From positions 248,001 to 312,000 of the forward strand of contig NZ_JAASAG010000009.1 in the NCBI RefSeq assembly GCF_012726265.1: DNA of 64,000 bases, read 5' to 3'. Numbering within the stretch: the first letter of the stretch is position 1; every line of letters starts with the position of its first letter. The translations under genes were made by a program, and so were the position numbers. The notes beneath the pieces were generated by a model. That model searched no databases, was not told where the DNA came from, and was given only the letters and a program-made list of their open reading frames with translations. Below, piece by piece: positions 42,183 through 51,123 of the stretch. The stretch comes from Streptomyces sp. HNM0575 (GTDB lineage Bacteria > Actinomycetota > Actinomycetes > Streptomycetales > Streptomycetaceae).

Positions 42183-42476
42183 CCACGTTCAGCCCCTTCT
42201 CTGCGGTTTCGGTACGGCCGGGCGCTGTTACGGCGCCCGGAAATGCGGAATCCTTGTTCCGATGAATTTCCGGTGCCGGGACGGGAATTCGGAGAGCGGA
42301 GGTGCCGGTCAGCCGGGCATGCTCGTCGAAACGGAAATTCTCCTCGGCGACCATGGGTTCGGCGATCTGCATCAGTTCGGCATGGCCGTAGTCCTCGAAC
42401 CCGAAGTGATGCGCACCGTCGTCACGGCTGCGGGCCGGTGACAGCCGGTACTAGCGAGGCAGCCGATCCACCGCGG
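42183..42476. other. 294-bp spacer between XRE regulator and YdeP gene
   Basis: No recognisable gene. A 59-codon plus-strand ORF (ATG 42262 to stop 42441) has moderate GC3 and no family match; I leave it as unproven. Confidence 0.45.
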
Positions 42477-43358
42477 TCATCGGCCGAACTCCTTGTGGAG
42501 TCCGGTCAGATAGGTGCGCGCGTCGGGTATGTGCTTCGCGGCGAGCCGGGATATGCGGGTGTGCGTCTCCAGGTGGGGTACGACGTCGCGGCGCTGGTCG
42601 TAGTAGAGGGCGCTGGTGAGACCCACCTCGGTGTAGACGATGTCCTGCAACTCCCGTTCCTTGAACCGGAAATACGTGAAGTGGCCGCTGGTGCCGGAGT
42701 GCGCGCCCGCGGCCAGCGGCACGATGCGTAACGTGATGCCCGGGTCGTCCAGCACCTCGATCAGCCGGCTGATCTGGTCGCGCATCACCCGCGGCGCTCC
42801 GACGACGCGGCGCAGCGCGGCCTCCTCCATCACCACCCACAGCACGGGCGCGTCCGGTGTGCCGAGCATGTCCTGCCGGCGCAGCCGCAGTTCGACGCGC
42901 TGCTCGAGGGCGTCCCTGGTGGCCTCGGGGAACCCGGCGCGTATGACGGCGCGTGCGTAGTCGCGGGTCTGCAACAGGCCGGTGACGTAGTGCGGTTCGT
43001 AGACGCGCAGCACGAGGGCGGAGGTCTCCAGGCTGATGTACGCGCGGAACCAGTCGGGCAGCGCCTCCCGGAACGGATGCCACCAGCCGGGCCTGTTGGC
43101 CTGCTCGATCATGCCGGTGAACTCCGCGGCCTCGGCGGCCGGTACCTGGTACAGCTCCAGCAGCAGCCTGACGTAGGGCAGTTTGAAGCCCACGTGGCCG
43201 CTCTCGAGACGGCGCACCGTCAGCTGGTTGACGTCCAGCACGCGGGCGGCGTCGGCGAGGCCGAGCCCCCGCTCCTCGCGCAGCTCACGCAGCCGCTTGC
43301 CCAGGATGATGCGCAGCACCGTGGGCGCGCTCTGACCGCTCGGCAGCGAGCCGCTCAC
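42477..43358 (-). CDS. XRE-family regulator with DUF5753 domain
   Basis: 293-aa regulator of the large Streptomyces XRE/DUF5753 group. HTH at about 15-75 (LGKRLRELREERGLGLADAARVLDVNQLTVRRLES); DUF5753 follows (YISLETSALVLRVYEPHYVTGLLQTRDYARAVI; HFTYFRFKERELQDIVYTEVGLTSALY). GTG 43358 has a strong AGGAGGT 4-5 bp upstream. These genes are usually followed by a DUF397 partner; none is here, while an orphan DUF397 gene sits at 60.1 kb. Confidence 0.93.
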   Translation of the reverse strand: MSGSLPSGQSAPTVLRIILGKRLRELREERGLGLADAARVLDVNQLTVRRLESGHVGFKLPYVRLLLELYQVPAAEAAEFTGMIEQANRPGWWHPFREALPDWFRAYISLETSALVLRVYEPHYVTGLLQTRDYARAVIRAGFPEATRDALEQRVELRLRRQDMLGTPDAPVLWVVMEEAALRRVVGAPRVMRDQISRLIEVLDDPGITLRIVPLAAGAHSGTSGHFTYFRFKERELQDIVYTEVGLTSALYYDQRRDVVPHLETHTRISRLAAKHIPDARTYLTGLHKEFGR

Positions 43359-43549
43359 GCTACCTCCTGACCGGGGGGTGACAAGGGCGTACAGGAGCAC
43401 CTCAGTTGAACGGCGCTGTCGTGAACTTCGTTGTGAACTTCAGCCCGATGCCGTCGAGTTGAAAATATCAGGAGTTCATGGCGCCGTTGAAGTCCGGGTA
43501 CGCATCAAGTACCCGCCTTTCAGGGCGGATTGGGGCAGTTGCGGCTTGG

Positions 43550-43570
43550 GCGGCCCCGCAGCGGGGCCGC
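43550..43570. terminator. Hairpin 3' of lysoplasmalogenase
   Basis: GCGGCCCCGC, A, GCGGGGCCGC: 10-bp perfect arms. A second smaller hairpin (CCGCC with GGCGG) is at 43513-43528. Confidence 0.65.
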
Positions 43571-43573
43571 GGC

Positions 43574-43613
43574 GGGCCCATACAGCCCATACAGCCCATG
43601 CGGATACGGCTCA
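43574..43613. repeat. 9-bp tandem repeats starting at the lysoplasmalogenase stop codon
   Basis: On the minus strand the stop region reads GCCGTATGA, GCCGTATCC, GCATGG, GCTGTATGG, GCTGTATGG: about four 9-bp units plus one short unit, the first containing the stop TGA. Confidence 0.8.
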
Positions 43614-44429
43614 TACGGCCCGGAGTCGCGGCGCGGAGCGCTCGGAGGGTGCGCCGCCGGCGCCGGCACGGGTGTCCGCCTCGCGCCCGGCGCCGGGGAC
43701 GGGCTCGTCGAGGCGGTCGAGCCAGCCGGTGGTGATCAGGTACTGCCCGAGGATGTACCCGGCCATGATCAGCAGCTCCTGCGAAGGGACCCTGCGGCCC
43801 GCCGCCTGAAGCCCGATCAGCAGATCCGAACCGACGAACGCGGCGGCACCCGCGGCGACCCTGCCGCCGACCCCGAGAGCGGCGGCGCCCATCGCGGTCA
43901 GGGCGAGGCTGTACCCCGCGACGGGCAGCCGCAGCCGCTTCTCCAGCGACGGTGCGAGCGCCGCGTTCACGGCGGCCCAGCCCGCGAGGCAGCCGACCGC
44001 CGGCCAGGGCCTGCGCCGCAGGCCGCGCAGCGCGCCGAGCCGGACATAGCCCGCCGTGTACCCCGCCTGGGTGCCGAGGAAGGCGGCCATGCCGAGGAGG
44101 AAGGCCGGTTCGTGCTCGTCGAAGAGGAGCGCGGTGTCGCCCGCGGCGGCGCACGCCAGACCGGCGACGAGCGGGGCGGGCGCGGGTGTCCGCTCGCCGG
44201 CACGGCGGCGCAGGACGTACGAGGCGAGGGCGGGCATCAGCAGCGGCTTGGCCGCGCGGCGCACCCCGCGCGTACGGTCGCCCGCGACCGCTGCCAGATC
44301 GGCCGCGGCGAGAGCGCCGAACGCGACGAGCGAGCCGCGGCCGGAGCCGTCGGGCCGGGTGGTGCGCGCCACGGCCTCTGCCGCCGCCCTGCGGATCCGC
44401 TGCCCTGCCGAACGTCCTGTGATCACCAT
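43611..44429 (-). CDS. Lysoplasmalogenase (YhhN/TMEM86 family)
   Basis: 272-aa membrane enzyme that cleaves the vinyl-ether bond of lysoplasmalogens. Around eight helices; LACAAAGDTALLFDEHEPAFLLGMAAFLGTQAGYTAGY holds the conserved Gly-Asp and acidic loop of the family, and VGSDLLIGLQ matches its second Asp motif. ATG 44429 is chosen since the upstream 12 codons have no homology; its ribosome site is weak. C-terminus of about 30 residues is extra-membrane and Gly/Ala-rich. Confidence 0.87.
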   Translation of the reverse strand: MVITGRSAGQRIRRAAAEAVARTTRPDGSGRGSLVAFGALAAADLAAVAGDRTRGVRRAAKPLLMPALASYVLRRRAGERTPAPAPLVAGLACAAAGDTALLFDEHEPAFLLGMAAFLGTQAGYTAGYVRLGALRGLRRRPWPAVGCLAGWAAVNAALAPSLEKRLRLPVAGYSLALTAMGAAALGVGGRVAAGAAAFVGSDLLIGLQAAGRRVPSQELLIMAGYILGQYLITTGWLDRLDEPVPGAGREADTRAGAGGAPSERSAPRLRAV

Positions 44430-44635
44430 GGCGGGCAGTCTTGTCGGCGCCGCACCGCCGGTCAACAGGGCCGCCGCAGTGCACCGCGCACCGGGCCGCG
44501 GTGCCGGAAGGTAGGCACCTGCGGGGCATTCGGTCGAAGGGGGCGAGTGGCGCGGCCGGGCCGCGAGAGCGCGTTCCTACGGTCGTCGGTGATGGGCCGG
44601 ACCGGCCGTGCCCCCTCCATGGATCGGAGCCGCAG

Positions 44636-44821
44636 ATGAAAGCTGATCCCGCGCCCTTGCCCGCGCTCGTGGCCGCGCCCGCGCCGACGGCCCCGCTGTT
44701 CCGCGGGCCCACGGCGGTGACGGACCGGGCCGCCGGGTCCGCACGGTCCGGCCCGCCGGACCGGTGCCGCCGGCCGGCCGGTCCGGCCCGCACCGCCGCG
44801 CGAAGGGAGGCGACCGCATGA
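44636..44821 (+). CDS. Small hypothetical protein, translationally coupled to next gene
   Basis: 61-aa Ala/Pro/Arg-rich peptide beginning MKADPAPLPALVAAPAPTA. GGAG lies 6 bp before the ATG and its TGA overlaps the next gene's ATG (ATGA), which argues for real translation. No signal peptide, Cys pattern or known domain. It could simply be a leader whose translation drives the downstream gene. Confidence 0.45.
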   Translation: MKADPAPLPALVAAPAPTAPLFRGPTAVTDRAAGSARSGPPDRCRRPAGPARTAARREATA

Positions 44822-45021
44822 CGCCGCCCATCGTCGTGCACCCGCCGACGGCCGGGGGCGGCCGCCGGGTCACCGCGCACGCCGAGCAGTTGGGGATCGC
44901 CTTCCGCCCCGAGGACGTGGGCGAGTTCCTGCGGACCGCGGGCCTGAGCGAGGACGAGATCCAGCTCGACGACCCGAACCTCATCGAGTGGCGCGGCGGC
45001 GGCCCCGACATCTGGAACTAG
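44818..45021 (+). CDS. Conserved small hypothetical protein (67 aa)
   Basis: A 67-aa soluble protein of a type I believe recurs in Streptomyces: MTPPIVVHPPTAGGGRRVTA, a helical acidic middle (FRPEDVGEFLRTAGLSEDE) and an IEWRGGGPDIW tail. The conserved-looking WRGG end resembles other short actinobacterial proteins of unknown function. Overlaps the preceding small ORF by 4 bp. Function unknown. Confidence 0.65.
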   Translation: MTPPIVVHPPTAGGGRRVTAHAEQLGIAFRPEDVGEFLRTAGLSEDEIQLDDPNLIEWRGGGPDIWN

Positions 45022-45235
45022 GCGTGCTGTCCGGGGAGGTCGGTCCCGCGGAGTCCCGCCTGTGTCCGTCCCGGAGGCGGGCGATGCCAACTCGCGGACT
45101 GGCCCGGCGGTTTGCGGGCCGTTTGCGGACACATCCGGCCGGGAGCCGGCGCCCGTACGTACCGGGCTCGGCGCGGGCGTCCGGCTCCTCCCCCGTACGC
45201 TGCCGGGGCGAGTCCGTGAACGAAGGGGGCTACCG

Positions 45236-45622
45236 ATGACGCCCGATCAGTGGGCGACGATCCAGCGGCTTGTGGAGTGGCTGGACTCCGCCAACGGCGA
45301 CGGCGAGCACGAGACCGCGATGCGGCTGATGAAGCTCGCCGAGGAGTCGGGCGAGGTGATGCAGGCGTACATCGGCGCGACGGGCCAGAACCCGCGCAAG
45401 GGCCACACGCACACCACCGAGGACGTGGCCTCCGAGCTGTGCGACGTCATCCTGACCGCTGCGGTCGCGCTGCACCGCTTCTCGGACGACCCGGCCGCCA
45501 CGCTCGATTCGAGGATCCGCGAGGTGGGACGGCGCTCGATGTCGCCGGGCGCGGCTCCGCACCCGCCGGGCACCCAGGTCACGCCCCGGGTCCCGGGCCC
45601 GCCGGGCCCCGCCCGCGGCTGA
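45236..45622 (+). CDS. MazG-like family protein
   Basis: 128-aa all-alpha NTP pyrophosphatase-like protein. The metal-binding signature is visible as LAEESGEVMQAYIG with a following ASELCDVILTAAVAL (EExxE ... ExxD). This group hydrolyses nucleoside triphosphates, possibly house-cleaning. ATG 45236 follows AAGGGGGC. A Pro-rich 25-residue tail is extra. It converges on an MFS gene across a GC-rich spacer. Confidence 0.88.
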   Translation: MTPDQWATIQRLVEWLDSANGDGEHETAMRLMKLAEESGEVMQAYIGATGQNPRKGHTHTTEDVASELCDVILTAAVALHRFSDDPAATLDSRIREVGRRSMSPGAAPHPPGTQVTPRVPGPPGPARG

Positions 45623-45811
45623 CCGGAACGGACCGCGCGGCCCGGCCACGGATCCCGCCGTCCCACGGGTCACCGTCGACGAGCCGCCAGGGCCACTGGG
45701 GCCCGGCTGCCCGAACCTTCGGCTGGGCGCGCCAGAACTACCGCTCCCCCGGCCCCAGTTCGGGCCCGGGGCCGGACCGGCGACCGAACGGCCTCGGGGC
45801 GCCGCTCCTCG

Positions 45812-45827
45812 GGTCCGGGCCCGGACC
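45812..45827. terminator. Palindrome between convergent MazG-like and MFS genes
   Basis: GGTCCGGGCCCGGACC, a perfect 16-bp palindrome in the 256-bp convergent spacer. The spacer also holds two imperfect copies of a GAGCCGCCAGGGC-CACTGGGGCCCG segment (about 45679-45703 and 45845-45871). Confidence 0.45.
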
Positions 45828-45878
45828 GATTAGCCACCCTCCACGAGTCGCCAGGGCGCCACCGGGGCCCGCTTCGGC

Positions 45879-47480
45879 TCAGGCCTGCGGCTCCGGCTTC
45901 TGGCGCCCGGGGGCGGCCACTTCAGCGTCACCGTCACCGCCCGCCGGTACGGACGCGGCCGGCACGGCGTCCGCTCCCGTACGCGCCGCCACCGCTTCCG
46001 TCCCGTCTCCGGCCACGGCACCGGCACCGGTACCGGCCCCGGCACCGGCTCCATCCGGCGCGGCGAGCGCAGCGGGCACGGAGGCCGTCGCCAGCGCGCC
46101 CTCCGTGTCCGGCGAGAGCCCCCTCTGCACGCGGCCCATCGCGAACAGCACGACGATCATGATCGCGGGGCAGAGCGCGAAGCTGGTGAACGCGCCGGAC
46201 GTGCCGATGCCCGCGTCCAGCAGGACGCCGCCCAGCCAAGGCCCCACCATGGCCCCGACCTTGGCGACGGACGACGCCCACGCGGCGCCGTTGGCCCGTA
46301 TCGCCGTCGGATAGAACGTGCCGGCGATGCTGGTGATGCCGCCGTGGCCGCCGTTGACGAACATCTTCGCGGAGATGATGACGCAGATGTACAGCGCGGG
46401 CCCCGGCGACCCCAGGCCCAGCATCAGCATCGCGGCCGTGGCCGCGAGCGGCATCCACAGGATGCTGCCCACTCCCCTGCGGTCCACGAAGCGGCTGATC
46501 GCGAGCTGCGCGACGGCACCCGCGACGCTTGCCGCCGCGGCGATGAGGGCGGCGGCGCTGACGCTGAAGCCCATCCGCTCGTTGATCATCGGGGTCCAGA
46601 AGACCATGAAGTAGATGAGCGCGGACGAGCACACGTACACGATCCACAGCAGCGGTGTGATGCGTGCGAGCGAGCCGCGGAAGAGCGTGGCCGGGGTGAA
46701 CTTCTTCTCGGGCGCGGGCGGTTGGGGGTCGCCGGGCACGAAGTGCGCCCCGTCGGCGAGCCGTTGGGCGGGCCAGAGCCGAGCGAGGGTCGCAGCTATG
46801 CGCCGGTCGGCGTCCGGACGGGCGCGCTGGGCGAGGAACTTGACCGATTCGGGCAGGAAGAGCAGCACGGGCACGAGGGCCAGCAGCGAGCAGAGGCCGC
46901 CCGCGACGAACACGGAGCTCCAGCCGTGGCCGGGCACCAGCAGGTTGGAGACGGGCCCGCCGGCCGCCCCGCCCAGCGTGTAGCCCACCATGATCACGGA
47001 GATCGCGGTGACGCGGACCCGCTTCGGCGCGTACTCCGCCGTCAGCGCCCAGGACAGCGGCAGCACCCCGCCGAGGAAGAAGCCGGAGACGAAGCGCAGC
47101 GCGAAGAGATGCGCGTACGTCCCGGCGAGCGCGAAGGCCAGCATGAAGACGCCGAATCCGGCCACGCACACGACGATCGAGGGCTTACGGCCGATGCGGT
47201 CGCCCAGATATCCCATGCACAGACCGCCGACGAGCGTGCCGAAGAGGCCGACCGTGCCGAGCGTCCCCAGCTGGGTGTCGCTGAGGCCGAAGTCCCCTTT
47301 CAGATATGTGGCGGTGAAGGAGAGGATCTGGAAGTCGAAGCCGTCGAGGAAGGTGATCAGACAGCAGACGGCGAAGACCCGGTACCAGGCCCTGCGGCCC
47401 TGCTGCCGCTCGATGAGCGGTGCGAGTTCGACGACGGGCGGTGAGGCGTGCCCGTCCGGGGACGACGGTGCGGTGGGCAT
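45879..47480 (-). CDS. MFS transporter, aromatic/organic acid symporter type
   Basis: 533-aa 12-helix symporter. FLDGFDFQILSFTATYLKGDFGLSDTQLGTLGTVGLFGTLVGGLCMGYLGDRIGRKPSI contains both the helix-1 D-G-x-D motif of the acid:H+ symporter group and the loop 2-3 motif. The last 75 residues are a Gly/Ala/Thr-rich cytosolic tail, unusual for the family and repetitive in DNA. It lies 13 bp after the aconitase X small subunit and is the obvious importer of the operon's substrate, probably a carboxylate. Confidence 0.9.
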   Translation of the reverse strand: MPTAPSSPDGHASPPVVELAPLIERQQGRRAWYRVFAVCCLITFLDGFDFQILSFTATYLKGDFGLSDTQLGTLGTVGLFGTLVGGLCMGYLGDRIGRKPSIVVCVAGFGVFMLAFALAGTYAHLFALRFVSGFFLGGVLPLSWALTAEYAPKRVRVTAISVIMVGYTLGGAAGGPVSNLLVPGHGWSSVFVAGGLCSLLALVPVLLFLPESVKFLAQRARPDADRRIAATLARLWPAQRLADGAHFVPGDPQPPAPEKKFTPATLFRGSLARITPLLWIVYVCSSALIYFMVFWTPMINERMGFSVSAAALIAAAASVAGAVAQLAISRFVDRRGVGSILWMPLAATAAMLMLGLGSPGPALYICVIISAKMFVNGGHGGITSIAGTFYPTAIRANGAAWASSVAKVGAMVGPWLGGVLLDAGIGTSGAFTSFALCPAIMIVVLFAMGRVQRGLSPDTEGALATASVPAALAAPDGAGAGAGTGAGAVAGDGTEAVAARTGADAVPAASVPAGGDGDAEVAAPGRQKPEPQA

Positions 47481-47493
47481 GGGAAGCTCCTCG

Positions 47494-48012
47494 TCATTGA
47501 GGTCGCGCGAGGTGCGCGGGGTGCTTGGGGTGTACGGAGACCAGGCCGCGGTCCGCGTCGACGCGCACGCGGTCGCCGGTACGGATCACGGTGAGCGGGT
47601 CCTGGTCGAGCCCGGTGACGGTGGGGACGCGGGTGACGACCGCGCCGAGTGCGGCCTTGGTCGTCGTCGTCACGTAGATCATCGCGAGCGGCGCGGTGCC
47701 GAGCAGCCGCGTGGACTGGAAGAACCCGGCCCAGCCCGAGGAGCCCTTGGCACCGGGGAAGACCAGCACCCGCCCCGCGAAGGACTGCCCGTGAAGCGGG
47801 TGCCGGCGTTCGATGATCACGCCTTCGGCGGGGTCGATGCCGCCCCAGCCGGAGATGGTCTCGTAGGAGACGAGCGCCTCGCCCTCCGCCGTACCGGGCA
47901 CGACGGTCCTGCCCCACAACTCCAGTACGCCGCCAGGCTGTTCGCCCTGGGCTGCGGACACCGGGGGCGGTGCGGGGGACGCGGCGCTCTCCCGCGCGCG
48001 GTGGAGGCTCAT
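47494..48012 (-). CDS. Aconitase X swivel-domain protein (DUF126), small subunit
   Basis: 172-aa subunit that with the larger partner forms bacterial type II aconitase X, a [Fe-S] dehydratase (known example: cis-3-hydroxy-L-proline dehydratase). LWGRTVVPGTAEGEALVSYETISGWGGIDPAEGVIIERRHPLHGQSFAGRVLVFPGAKGSSGWAGFF is the swivel domain, including the mobile Ser loop GSS. ATG 48012 overlaps the large-subunit stop by 4 bp. The first 28 residues are Ala/Pro-rich and probably disordered. Confidence 0.92.
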   Translation of the reverse strand: MSLHRARESAASPAPPPVSAAQGEQPGGVLELWGRTVVPGTAEGEALVSYETISGWGGIDPAEGVIIERRHPLHGQSFAGRVLVFPGAKGSSGWAGFFQSTRLLGTAPLAMIYVTTTTKAALGAVVTRVPTVTGLDQDPLTVIRTGDRVRVDADRGLVSVHPKHPAHLARPQ

Positions 48013-49295
48013 CGCAGCTCTCCCTTCCAGCGGCCGGTGACCGCTGCGGAGACACAGTCCTGGAGCGTGCCGAACCAGGCCTCGATCCCGAGGATCGCGG
48101 GCAGGTAGTGGGCCTGCTTGGCCGAGTCGGTGGCGAAGACCCTGGTGCCGGGGGGTGCGGAACGGGACATGGCGGGGCAGGAGTCGGTGAGCACGCTGCC
48201 GCCTGCCGCTTCGATCGTCGCGGTCCAGCCGTTGCGGTCGGCGGTGGTGCGCAGCGCTCTGGGCACCATCAGCCACAGCCGGGTGGCGGAGTGCAGCGTG
48301 CGGCCTTCGAGCAGGCGGGCGGTCTCGCGGACCTGGTCGAGGGAGGCGTGCGGGCAACCGAGGAGCACGAAGTCGACGTCGGCGCACTGCCCTTGGGAGT
48401 TGAGGTCCTCGTAGACGGCCCGGCGTTCGCGTTCCCCGTACGGCACGGACTCCGGCAGTGCGGCGGCCGTCGTGCCGAACGCGGCCTGTGGGGTGGGGGC
48501 TTCGGGCGTGATGCCGGGCAGGTGGTAGATCTCCACTCCCCCGGACGAGGCGGCGGCCGCCCCGAAGTGCTTGAGGTCCAGCAGGTCCGGCTGCCTCAAC
48601 TCACCGGTGACGACGGGCCGTTCGTCCTGGACGAGCCCGCCGGCGAAGTAGCCGAGCATGCCCCACTCCAGCGGCCCCTCCACGGGCGTGTGCGCCTCGA
48701 TGAGGTGAGTGCCGCGGCGGTTGGCCTCGTGGTGGTTGCCCCAGCAGGGGATGCGCCCGGTCAGCGACGCGGCTCCGGTGGACGCCGTGCCCTCGCAGTT
48801 GGTACGGGCGCCGAGCACCGAGTTGGCGTACACCACCGCGGAGGACTCCATCCACGCGACGTGCTCGCCGCGTACGGGGATGTTCCCGACCTGGTAAGGC
48901 GTGCACGTGGCAAGGATGTTGACGCCTTTGCGGCCGTAGAAGGACTCGGCGTCGCTCTGGAGCTCGATCATCTCCTTGGGGTACGGGGCGACGCCCTCGG
49001 AGTCCGGTCCGAAGGACTGCTGGAGCTGGCACGTCGGCACCCGCATGGCTGGGATCTCCAGGTCCTCGTCGCTGTCGAGGTTGATCACCGCGTACGCCTT
49101 GTCCCAGCCGCCCTCGCGCACGAGTTGCGCCTTCACGGGCGAGGGCTGCGTCATCGTCCCGGCGACGTTGCGCACGTCGCACAGCTTCTCGGCGTCGAGC
49201 GCCTGCCCGTAGCGGACGAGCAGGTCCATGGCCGCCGCCGTGGCGGGGCCTTCGGCGCCGTCCAGCATGGCCTTGTCGGAGTCGGTGAGCAGCAT
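48009..49295 (-). CDS. Aconitase X catalytic protein (DUF521), large subunit
   Basis: 428-aa [Fe-S] dehydratase subunit. LATCTPYQVGNIPVRGEHVAWMESSAVVYANSVLGARTNCEGTASTG is the conserved AcnX block with cluster Cys residues, GRIPCWGNHHEANRRG follows, and VLLGCPHASLDQVRETARLLEG contains a further family Cys. The ATG shares one base with the IlvD-type stop (TGATG). Substrate is likely a hydroxylated carboxylate or hydroxyproline, but the usual hydroxyproline genes (ketimine reductase, racemase) are absent here. Confidence 0.94.
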   Translation of the reverse strand: MLLTDSDKAMLDGAEGPATAAAMDLLVRYGQALDAEKLCDVRNVAGTMTQPSPVKAQLVREGGWDKAYAVINLDSDEDLEIPAMRVPTCQLQQSFGPDSEGVAPYPKEMIELQSDAESFYGRKGVNILATCTPYQVGNIPVRGEHVAWMESSAVVYANSVLGARTNCEGTASTGAASLTGRIPCWGNHHEANRRGTHLIEAHTPVEGPLEWGMLGYFAGGLVQDERPVVTGELRQPDLLDLKHFGAAAASSGGVEIYHLPGITPEAPTPQAAFGTTAAALPESVPYGERERRAVYEDLNSQGQCADVDFVLLGCPHASLDQVRETARLLEGRTLHSATRLWLMVPRALRTTADRNGWTATIEAAGGSVLTDSCPAMSRSAPPGTRVFATDSAKQAHYLPAILGIEAWFGTLQDCVSAAVTGRWKGELR

Positions 49296-51007
49296 CAGCG
49301 GCGGTCTCCTTGCGCGCGTGGTGAGAGGACGGCGCCCTCCTGAAGGGGGCGCACGGTGCGCCGGTAGACCGAGAGCCAGCCGCGCGGCTCCGGTTCCGCG
49401 GACCGGGCGTCCCGCTCCGCTCCGGCCTCCAACAGGCGCCTGCGCTCGGCGAGTTCGCCGTCGAGCACATGGAGGTCGGCGCGGCGTGCGGTGAGGTCGA
49501 CGGTGATGGTGTCGCCGTCGCGTACGAGCGCGAGGGGGCCGCCGTCCGCGGCCTCCGGCGACACCTCGCCGACGACGACGCCCTTGTTGACGAGGCCGGA
49601 GAGCTGTCCGTCGGTGACGACGGCGACCCGTCCGGTCAGCCCCGCGCCGTCCAGCGCGAAGACGGGCCGGGAGGCCATGCCCATGCCGGGTGTGCCCTTG
49701 GGGCCGAGCCCGCGCAGCACCAGCACGTCTCCAGGCTGCACGGCGCCGTCGCGCAGGGCGTCGAGCGCGGTCTGCGGGTCCTCGTAGACCCTGGCGGGTC
49801 CGGTGAACGACGTCTCGCGCCGCTCGTCGACGGCGAGCTTGACGATGCCGGTGGCGGGGGCGAGGCTCCCGCGGACGAGGACGATGGTGGGCCGCCGCCC
49901 GTGCGGCCGGTCCGCGGGACGTATGACGCGCCCGTCGGGCGGCGGGGCGTCGGCCAGGTCCTCGCCGAGGGTGCGGCCGGTCACCGTGACGGCACCGGTG
50001 TGCAGCAGGTCCCCGAGGCCGCGCAGCACGGCCGCGGCGCCGCCCGCCGCCTCGAACTCCTCGATGGAATCAGGTCCGTTGGGACGTACGGCCGCGAGCA
50101 GCGGCACCCGGTCGGCGAGTTGCTCGTACAGCCCGTATACGTCTACTCCGGACTCCGCCTCCTCGGCGACCGCCTGGAGGTGCTTCACGGAGTTGACGGA
50201 GGCGCTGACGGAGAGCATCAGCGTCACGGCGTTCTCGAAGGCCTGCCGCGTGAGCAGCCGGCGGGGGCGCAGGTCCTCGTGGACGAGGGCGACGGCGCGG
50301 CGTGCGGCCGCGCGCACGCCGTCCCACATCTTCCCGCTTCCGGCGAGTACGGGCGTCGTCCCGGGCATCGCCACACCGAGCGCCTCGCAGGCCATGTGCA
50401 TGGAGTTGGCGGTGCCCATGCCCGCGCACACCCCGGGACCGGCGACGGCGTTCTCGCTCATCCCGGTCAACTCCTCCAGGGACAGCCGCCCTTGGGCGTG
50501 GTGGCCCGCGGCGAGGAAGACGTCCTCGATGTCGCAGTGCCGGCCGCGGTACGTGCCGGACGCCTGGTAGCCGCAGCCGACCATCACGGTGGGCAGGTCG
50601 ATGCGGGCGGCGGCCATCAGCTGGCCCGGCGCGGTCTTGTCGCACGAGGCGAGGCACACCATTCCGTCCAGCTGTGCGCCCTCCACGGCCGCCTCGATGT
50701 CGTGGCTGATCAGGTCGCGGGCGGAGAGGATGTAGCCGCCGCGCCCGCCCGCGGAGTGGATGAAGTCGCTGGGCGCGACGGTGCGGATCTCGAAGCCGAG
50801 GCCGCCCGCCTCCGCCACGGCCTCCTTCGCCGCCGCGGCGACCGCGTCCAGATGGCTGTAGCAAGTGGCCAGCGACGACGAGGAGTTGACGATGGCGATC
50901 TTCGGCTTGGCCATGTCCTCGTCGGAGAGCCCGAGGGCGCGCCACTGTGCCCGGCGGACCGCCCAGGGGGATGTGCCGGGCCGGTAGTTGCTGCGCAGCC
51001 GCGTCAT
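49295..51007 (-). CDS. IlvD/Edd-family dehydratase
   Basis: 570-aa [Fe-S] dehydratase. Three cluster Cys positions are present: ATCYSHL, LASCDKTAPGQ and PGVCAGMGTANSM, and the Mg-binding and catalytic C-terminal Ser region is GRVAVVTDGQLSG. Members dehydrate dihydroxy acids (valine pathway) or sugar acids such as arabinonate and gluconate. Since it sits in a catabolic operon with aconitase X, a sugar-acid-like substrate is more likely than branched-chain biosynthesis. ATG 51007 chosen over an upstream ATG because homology begins at TRLRSNY. Confidence 0.93.
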   Translation of the reverse strand: MTRLRSNYRPGTSPWAVRRAQWRALGLSDEDMAKPKIAIVNSSSSLATCYSHLDAVAAAAKEAVAEAGGLGFEIRTVAPSDFIHSAGGRGGYILSARDLISHDIEAAVEGAQLDGMVCLASCDKTAPGQLMAAARIDLPTVMVGCGYQASGTYRGRHCDIEDVFLAAGHHAQGRLSLEELTGMSENAVAGPGVCAGMGTANSMHMACEALGVAMPGTTPVLAGSGKMWDGVRAAARRAVALVHEDLRPRRLLTRQAFENAVTLMLSVSASVNSVKHLQAVAEEAESGVDVYGLYEQLADRVPLLAAVRPNGPDSIEEFEAAGGAAAVLRGLGDLLHTGAVTVTGRTLGEDLADAPPPDGRVIRPADRPHGRRPTIVLVRGSLAPATGIVKLAVDERRETSFTGPARVYEDPQTALDALRDGAVQPGDVLVLRGLGPKGTPGMGMASRPVFALDGAGLTGRVAVVTDGQLSGLVNKGVVVGEVSPEAADGGPLALVRDGDTITVDLTARRADLHVLDGELAERRRLLEAGAERDARSAEPEPRGWLSVYRRTVRPLQEGAVLSPRAQGDRR

Positions 51008-51043
51008 GGCCTGCCCCTTCTCTCCCGGGTGCCTGCTCTCGTT

Positions 51044-51123
51044 GGTCGTCTCACCGGTCATTCGTCTCGCCGGTCATTCGTGCCGCCGGCCGGTCGTCTC
51101 CGCGGCCGTCGTCTCGCCGGTCA
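51044..51123. repeat. Repeats of a stop-codon-containing 15-mer
   Basis: TCGTCTCGCCGGTCA at 51109-51123 and 51062-51076 and a one-mismatch copy at 51046-51060. On the minus strand each starts TGA; the copy at 51109-51123 holds the stop codon of the FAD oxidoreductase. Confidence 0.88.

Noticed and set aside
42262..42441. 59-codon plus-strand ORF as a RiPP-like precursor
   Set aside because: No core Cys/Ser/Thr pattern, no modifying enzyme nearby and no good ribosome site.
45623..45878. Duplicated GCCAGGGC-GGGGCCCG segments as a mobile-element footprint
   Set aside because: Copies are imperfect, 165 bp apart, and have no terminal inverted repeats or target duplication.
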